Shown: piece after piece, positions 23,172 to 26,818 of the stretch
How positions within the stretch are numbered: the stretch's first letter is position 1
How the letters are laid out: every line of letters starts with the position of its first letter
NCBI GenBank assembly: GCA_050050115.1
Contig: JASFUX010000016.1
Location: forward strand, 1 to 26,818
DNA length: 26,818 nucleotides
Reading direction: 5' to 3'
Source: JASFUX01 sp050050115
Lineage (GTDB): Bacteria; Pseudomonadota; Alphaproteobacteria; Caulobacterales; Maricaulaceae
Made by a program: the position numbers and the translations under genes
Notes under the pieces: generated by a model
Seen by the model: only the letters and a program-made list of their open reading frames with translations
What the model was told of the DNA's origin: nothing
Databases searched by the model: none

Positions 23172-24290
23172 ATGTCGGCAATGCGGAAGCTTGCGTTCGG
23201 GGCCATTGCGCTTTGGAGCGCATCGACGGCCGCGTGCGCGGTCGGTTCGGGCGTGGACGCGATGCGCGGCGTCGGCAATCCCATCTCAGGCGAAGGCCTG
23301 CCCAATCCTGCGTCCGAAGTCATTGCGAATTGGGGCGAGCTTCCCGCCGGGCGGGAATGGGGCACGAGCGCAGGCATCGACATCGACCCGATCGACGGCC
23401 ACATCTGGGCCTATGAGCGCTGCGGCGGCGGCGGGTTCGGCGGCGCCAACTGCCACACCAATCCGGTCGATCCAATCTTCAAGTTCGATCGGAACACCGG
23501 CGAAGTGCTGGCGAACTTCGGCTCGGGCGTCATGGTGACGCCGCACGGCATTCACGTTGATTCAGACGGCAACGTCTGGGTGACGGATTTCGCAGCGAAC
23601 GAGGACGGCACCAAAGGCCACCAGGTCCACAAGTTCTCTCCGACGGGAGAGCTTTTGCTGAGCCTGGGCGTCGCCGGTCAGCCGGGCACCGCGCCCGGTC
23701 AACTCAATCAGCCCAATGACGTGATCACCGCTCCGGACGGCAGCATCTTCGTCGCCGATGGTCACAACGGCCAGAACGCCAATCCCCCAGAAGGCTCAAC
23801 CGGCCGCATCATCAAATTCGCGGCGGATGGAACCTACCTCATGGAGTGGGGACAGATCGGTCCGCGCCATGGCGAGTTCCGCACGCCGCACGCCCTGGCG
23901 TTCGATTCCCAAGGCCGCCTGTTCGTCGCCGATCGCGGCAACCATCGCATCGAAATCTTCGATCAGAACGGGCACTATCTCGAGTCCCGCTATATGTTCG
24001 GCCGGATCAGCGGGATGTTCATCACCGAAGACGACATGCTCTATGCGATCGACTCCGAGTCGAGCCCGACGAGCCATCCCAATTGGACCAACGGCGTGCG
24101 CATCGGACCTGCCGACGAGGATCGCGTGACCGCCTTCATTCCGCCGTTCGAGCGCGAGGATCGAATTTACCAGGGCGCTGCGGGCGAAGGCGTCGCGGTG
24201 GATGCGGATGGCAACGTCTACGCCGCCGAGGGGCCGAATTCCATGTCATACGCAAGCGGCGCTTTCACCAAGTACGTTGTCGCAGAATAG
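23172..24290 (+). CDS. NHL-repeat lipoprotein, PAL-like protein 1 (partly degenerate site)
   Basis: A 372-residue six-bladed NHL propeller, lipid-anchored by a probable lipobox (STAAC22). Blades read as HGIHVDSDGNVWVTD, NQPNDVITAPDGSIFVADG and PHALAFDSQGRLFVADRGNHRI, the pattern of peptidyl-alpha-hydroxyglycine alpha-amidating lyase (PAL). By hand alignment to PAL it keeps the Arg (R83 in AYERC) and two of three zinc His (H125 and H240). The catalytic Tyr position holds His (H198 in ADGHNG), and the third zinc His (around G338-G340) is missing. Lyase activity is therefore doubtful; it may bind substrate or act on a different bond. ATG 23172 is chosen for its ribosome binding site. It is transcribed with the second PAL-like gene, 87 bp downstream. 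Confidence 0.82.
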   Translation: MSAMRKLAFGAIALWSASTAACAVGSGVDAMRGVGNPISGEGLPNPASEVIANWGELPAGREWGTSAGIDIDPIDGHIWAYERCGGGGFGGANCHTNPVDPIFKFDRNTGEVLANFGSGVMVTPHGIHVDSDGNVWVTDFAANEDGTKGHQVHKFSPTGELLLSLGVAGQPGTAPGQLNQPNDVITAPDGSIFVADGHNGQNANPPEGSTGRIIKFAADGTYLMEWGQIGPRHGEFRTPHALAFDSQGRLFVADRGNHRIEIFDQNGHYLESRYMFGRISGMFITEDDMLYAIDSESSPTSHPNWTNGVRIGPADEDRVTAFIPPFEREDRIYQGAAGEGVAVDADGNVYAAEGPNSMSYASGAFTKYVVAE

Positions 24291-24377
24291 TTGGGCGCGC
24301 CGAGCCGCGGGCTGGCCGTGCGGGTGTATTGGTGCTCCAGTGAATGCGGGAGCCCTTTTGTTCGGGGAGGGACAAGC

Positions 24378-25631
24378 ATGCAGACGAAATTCGAGCGGAG
24401 GACGAAGGCGCTGGTGCGCGCCGCATCTGTCGCTTTGATCTTGGGAGTGAGCGCTTGCGCAGCGACCCCTGGCGCCAACATTGAGGCGAGCCTTGGAGCG
24501 GGATCAGGTCCCGCGCTCGTCGAGCTTTACACGGAGGTCCTTTCCGATAGCGATGTCGCCATTCCGCGCTTCGAGGTCGACGCGGCTTGGCCCGAGCTGC
24601 CGAGCGACTGGATCATCGGTCAGGCGGCCGGTGTAGACGTCGACGCGAACGACAACATCTGGATCGTGCATCGTCCGGCCACGTTCGACGCGCCGGAAAT
24701 CGGCCTCACCCAGGATCCGCCGACCGCCGTCTGCTGCCGCCCGGCGCCGCCTGTGCTGCAGTTCAGCCCGTCCGGCGAGCTCCTGGCCGCCTGGGGCGGG
24801 CCGGAGGACGCGCCCGACATCGACGGCGTCAATCAGTGGCCCGTGAGTATGCACGGCGTCTTCATCGACGAGGCGCAGACGGTCTGGCTCGCCGGCAACG
24901 GCGCGGGCGACCATGTCGTGCTGCACTACACGATGGACGGCGAATATCTCGGCCAGTTCGGCCGTCGCGAGCAGACCGGCGGCGACCTCGACACCGAAAC
25001 CCTTGGTCGCCCGGCCGACATCAATCTCAACCCCGAGACGGGCGAGATGCTCGTCGCCGACGGGTACGGCAACCACCGAATTTTCGGGTTCGATACCGAG
25101 ACCAACGAATTCACGCGCTTTTGGGGCGCCTATGGAAACGAGCCGGCCGCGCCGTCTGCGGCGGGCGACGGCGGCGCGGCGCCGACCGAAGGCGGCGGGC
25201 GCGGGGGGGCGGATTCGCCGGCCTACGCCAACCCCGTCCATTGCATCCTCAGAACCTCGGACGGCGACATGTACGTCTGCGACCGGGTGAACAACCGCCT
25301 CCAGATGTTCCGCGACACCGCGGACGGCGGCGTCGAGTTCGTGCAAAATATCGTGCTCGCGCCGGAGACCGGCTTCAACGGCACGGCGACTGACGTCGCT
25401 CTTTCGCCGGACGAGACCTACCTCTACGTCGCCGACATGTCGAACGGGCGCGTTTGGGTGCTGCTGCGCGAAACGCATGAGCCGCTCGCCGTCATAGGCC
25501 GCAACGGCCGCTACGCCGGCGAATTCACCTGGCTGCATACGATCGCGGTGGACTCTGTCGGCAACATCTACACGACGGAAGTGTACAACGGGCGGCGAGC
25601 GCAAAAGCTCGTGCTCGTCGGCGAAGAATGA
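24378..25631 (+). CDS. NHL-repeat lipoprotein, PAL-like protein 2 (complete site)
   Basis: A 417-residue lipoprotein (lipobox VSAC27) with the same NHL propeller. Compared with peptidyl-alpha-hydroxyglycine alpha-amidating lyase, all key positions have counterparts: Arg R99 (IVHRP), zinc His H159 (SMHGVFID), H288 (NPVHCI) and H387 (WLHTIAVD), and catalytic Tyr Y230 (ADGYGNHRI). A Gly/Ala-rich loop of about 25 residues (from 255) interrupts one blade, and a CCRP pair (119-122) may form a disulfide. If active it would cleave a carbinolamide, the product type of a PHM reaction, and a PHM-like enzyme lies in the same cassette. ATG 24378 is chosen because GGGGAGGGA precedes it. The alignment is by eye; substrate unknown. 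Confidence 0.82.
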   Translation: MQTKFERRTKALVRAASVALILGVSACAATPGANIEASLGAGSGPALVELYTEVLSDSDVAIPRFEVDAAWPELPSDWIIGQAAGVDVDANDNIWIVHRPATFDAPEIGLTQDPPTAVCCRPAPPVLQFSPSGELLAAWGGPEDAPDIDGVNQWPVSMHGVFIDEAQTVWLAGNGAGDHVVLHYTMDGEYLGQFGRREQTGGDLDTETLGRPADINLNPETGEMLVADGYGNHRIFGFDTETNEFTRFWGAYGNEPAAPSAAGDGGAAPTEGGGRGGADSPAYANPVHCILRTSDGDMYVCDRVNNRLQMFRDTADGGVEFVQNIVLAPETGFNGTATDVALSPDETYLYVADMSNGRVWVLLRETHEPLAVIGRNGRYAGEFTWLHTIAVDSVGNIYTTEVYNGRRAQKLVLVGEE

Positions 25632-25771
25632 GAAAGAACTTCCCGACAGCGCGGCCCGCGGCAGACCGCTAGACCTTCTATGCGCAAGCGTCGCAGCGGG
25701 CGAAGTACGGCCGCTCGCACCAAATCCCGCCTTCCGCGCGGTAGCAAAAGCGATTGCAAGCTCGTTTAGGG

Positions 25772-26103
25772 TACGAATGACCGCTTTGGGTTGTGGTCTC
25801 AACGGGTCGTCGCAACGCTTTAGTTCATCTGTGAGCTGGAGCAGTGCGCATGAAGCAACGTCGTCGGGTCTACTACTCTCCTCAGCAGCGCGATGAGATT
25901 TGGGATCGCTGGAAGCGCGGCGAGAGCCTGCACGCGATCGGGCGCGCGTTTGATCGCGGACACTCATCGATCTTCGCGGTGCTTGCCCCCACGGGCGGGG
26001 TGCGTCCGCCGCCGCGGAGACGATCATCTCGGGCGCTGTCGCTCGCCGAGCGCGAGGAGATCTCGCGCGGGCTGAGCGCGGGTCTGTCCTTGCGTGCGAT
26101 CGG
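25772..26103 (+). mobile_element. Truncated IS30-family element (5' part)
   Basis: The outer repeat and transposase start match the complete IS30 copy nearly base for base (GAATGACCGCTTTGGG and the untranslated region after it), here in opposite orientation. The element is cut at about 26095-26103, where IS3 sequence begins, so it has one end only. Small differences (KAGQS against KRGES) show that it is a sister copy, not a fresh duplicate. Confidence 0.9.
25850..26103 (+). pseudogene. IS30-family transposase, N-terminal fragment
   Basis: The first 85 or so residues are those of the 386-residue transposase at 15173-16333, from MKQRRRVYYSPQQRD to LSAGLSLRAI, where homology stops. The frame then runs for about 19 unrelated residues (GDEVIRPDV...) read from the reverse of the IS3 element. 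The whole catalytic DDE core is lost, so it cannot transpose. The N-terminal DNA-binding region could in principle still bind IS30 ends. Confidence 0.9.
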
Positions 26104-26498
26104 CGACGAAGTCATACGCCCAGACGTGATTGCGCCGCAGCGGCCGAAGCCGCACGCATGAGCCGTCGTTGAGCCACAGTCGTCCTCGCTTTGGCTGCTT
26201 CATGGGAACCTTCAGGCCCTCGCGCCGCCAGATGCGCTCGACGCGCTTGTGGTTCACCCGCCAGCCCTCGGCTTTGAGGAGCGCCGTCACGCGCCGGTAG
26301 CCGTAGCGGCCGAACCGCGAAGCCAGGCGCACGATCGCCGCAGTCAGCGCGTCTTCGTCATCGAGCTTGGTCGGCTTGCGCCATTGCGTCGAGCGGTGCT
26401 GGCCGACCGCTGCGCAGGCCCGGCGCTCGGAGACGCCGAGCCTGTCGCACGCATGCTCGATGAACCGGCGACGCGAGGGCCCTACCGTGAACGTGTAC
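26095..26498 (-). pseudogene. IS3-family transposase OrfB, N-terminal fragment
   Basis: The frame after the OrfA stop reads as OrfB: CDRLGVSERRACAAVGQHR, then FGRYGYRRVTALLKAEGW, VNHKRVERIWRREGLKVP and NHVWAYDFVADRT. It reaches only the first catalytic Asp (AYDFV), then enters IS30 sequence, so the rest of the DDE core is gone. It lies in the same frame as OrfA, separated by one TGA (26501-26503), whereas related elements normally use a -1 frameshift. No activity is expected. Confidence 0.85.
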
Positions 26499-26500
26499 GT

Positions 26501-26773
26501 TCACCCCTCAGCGGCCTCTTTCAAGATCACCTTGTCGAGCGTCAGATCAGAGACCGCTTTCCGGAGCCGGGCGTTCTCCGCCTCCGGCTCCTTCAGGTGC
26601 TTGGCCTGATCGACGCCCGTCTCGCCGCACTCTTTTCGCCAGCGGTAGTAGGTGATCCGCTGCACGCCGAGCCGGCGCACGACCTCCGCGACCGTCAGAC
26701 CCTCGCCGAGCCAAACCTCCGCTGACCGCAGCTTTCCAATGATCTCATCAGGCGAATACCGCTTCCTCGCCAT
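26501..26773 (-). CDS. IS3-family transposase OrfA
   Basis: A 90-residue OrfA: MARKRYSPDEIIGKLRSAE start, a helix-turn-helix (TVAEVVRRLGVQRITYYRW) and a leucine-zipper-like stretch (ENARLRKAVSDLTLDKVILKE) that mediates multimer formation. These are typical of IS3-group transposases. Start ATG 26773 has GGAAGCTGGAG just upstream. It is intact, but the element around it is broken because OrfB is truncated, so it is most likely a relic. Confidence 0.9.
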   Translation of the reverse strand: MARKRYSPDEIIGKLRSAEVWLGEGLTVAEVVRRLGVQRITYYRWRKECGETGVDQAKHLKEPEAENARLRKAVSDLTLDKVILKEAAEG

Positions 26774-26818
26774 CTCCAGCTTCCTTCTTCGCTCCGCTTT
26801 GTTGCGTCCAAAACGGCT

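Larger units (their letters stand above)
26088..26818 (-). mobile_element. IS3-family element, truncated
   Basis: OrfA and the first part of OrfB are present, reading leftward. The OrfB end is cut at the junction with the IS30 fragment, and the other end runs out of the window (no inverted repeat was seen by 26818). The junction has a few bases that fit both elements (GATCGC region). Confidence 0.85.

Noticed and set aside
24504..26027. 507-residue minus-strand open frame
   Set aside because: It runs through the reverse of PAL-like gene 2, an intergenic gap and the IS30 fragment, so it cannot be one gene.
25844..26161. 105-residue frame as a gene of its own
   Set aside because: It is an IS30 transposase start joined to reverse IS3 sequence; annotated as a fragment.

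Overview
The window is GC-rich and looks like an alphaproteobacterial chromosome or large plasmid, possibly Caulobacterales/Hyphomonadaceae-like. This placement rests on base composition, the many long shadow frames and the gene families present; it is an inference. It divides into an ordinary left edge, a large copper-handling region (about 3.0-14.1 kb), a mobile scar (14.1-16.4 kb), a periplasmic oxidoreductase cassette (16.6-25.6 kb) and a second mobile scar at the right edge. No tRNA, rRNA or CRISPR array was seen.

Left edge: the 3' part of an ankyrin-repeat protein, then a TonB-dependent receptor whose likely start lies just behind a perfect AT-rich 16-bp palindrome.

Copper region: copA (periplasmic multicopper oxidase) and copB (outer membrane) overlap by 4 bp on the minus strand and diverge from a small secreted Met/His-rich protein. 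A methyltransferase follows. On the minus strand there is then a five-gene run: a CnrY-like anti-sigma protein, a CnrX-like periplasmic metal sensor, a CnrH-like ECF sigma factor, copC and copD. The first three overlap, and copC has a leader with three nested complementary segments. Next come two tail-to-tail paralogues of the 4-fold beta flower type and csoR. csoR diverges from a DUF5676-type membrane protein and a copper-exporting P1B ATPase, across two CsoR-type operators. The region thus appears to carry two copper circuits: a cytoplasmic Cu(I) sensor (CsoR) for cytosolic export, and a periplasmic sensor with an ECF sigma factor for periplasmic handling.

Mobile scar: a 22-bp palindrome, a decayed tyrosine integrase (two frameshifts and an amber codon) and a complete IS30-family element. 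A truncated, inverted copy of the same IS30 type lies at 25.77 kb and is fused to an IS3-family fragment. The two copies bracket the cassette like a degenerate composite transposon.

Cassette: a secreted Ig-like protein of unknown function; a fusion of a cytochrome c domain with a monooxygenase resembling peptidylglycine alpha-hydroxylating monooxygenase (PHM), keeping all six copper ligands; a Met-rich lipoprotein; a PQQ dehydrogenase with a partner cytochrome c; and two NHL-repeat lipoproteins resembling the amidating lyase PAL. One PAL-like protein keeps the expected zinc and catalytic residues and the other has lost some. This is the most interesting system in the window: a bacterial PHM/PAL-like pair with its own heme and quinoprotein electron-transfer partners. 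Its substrate cannot be read from the sequence.
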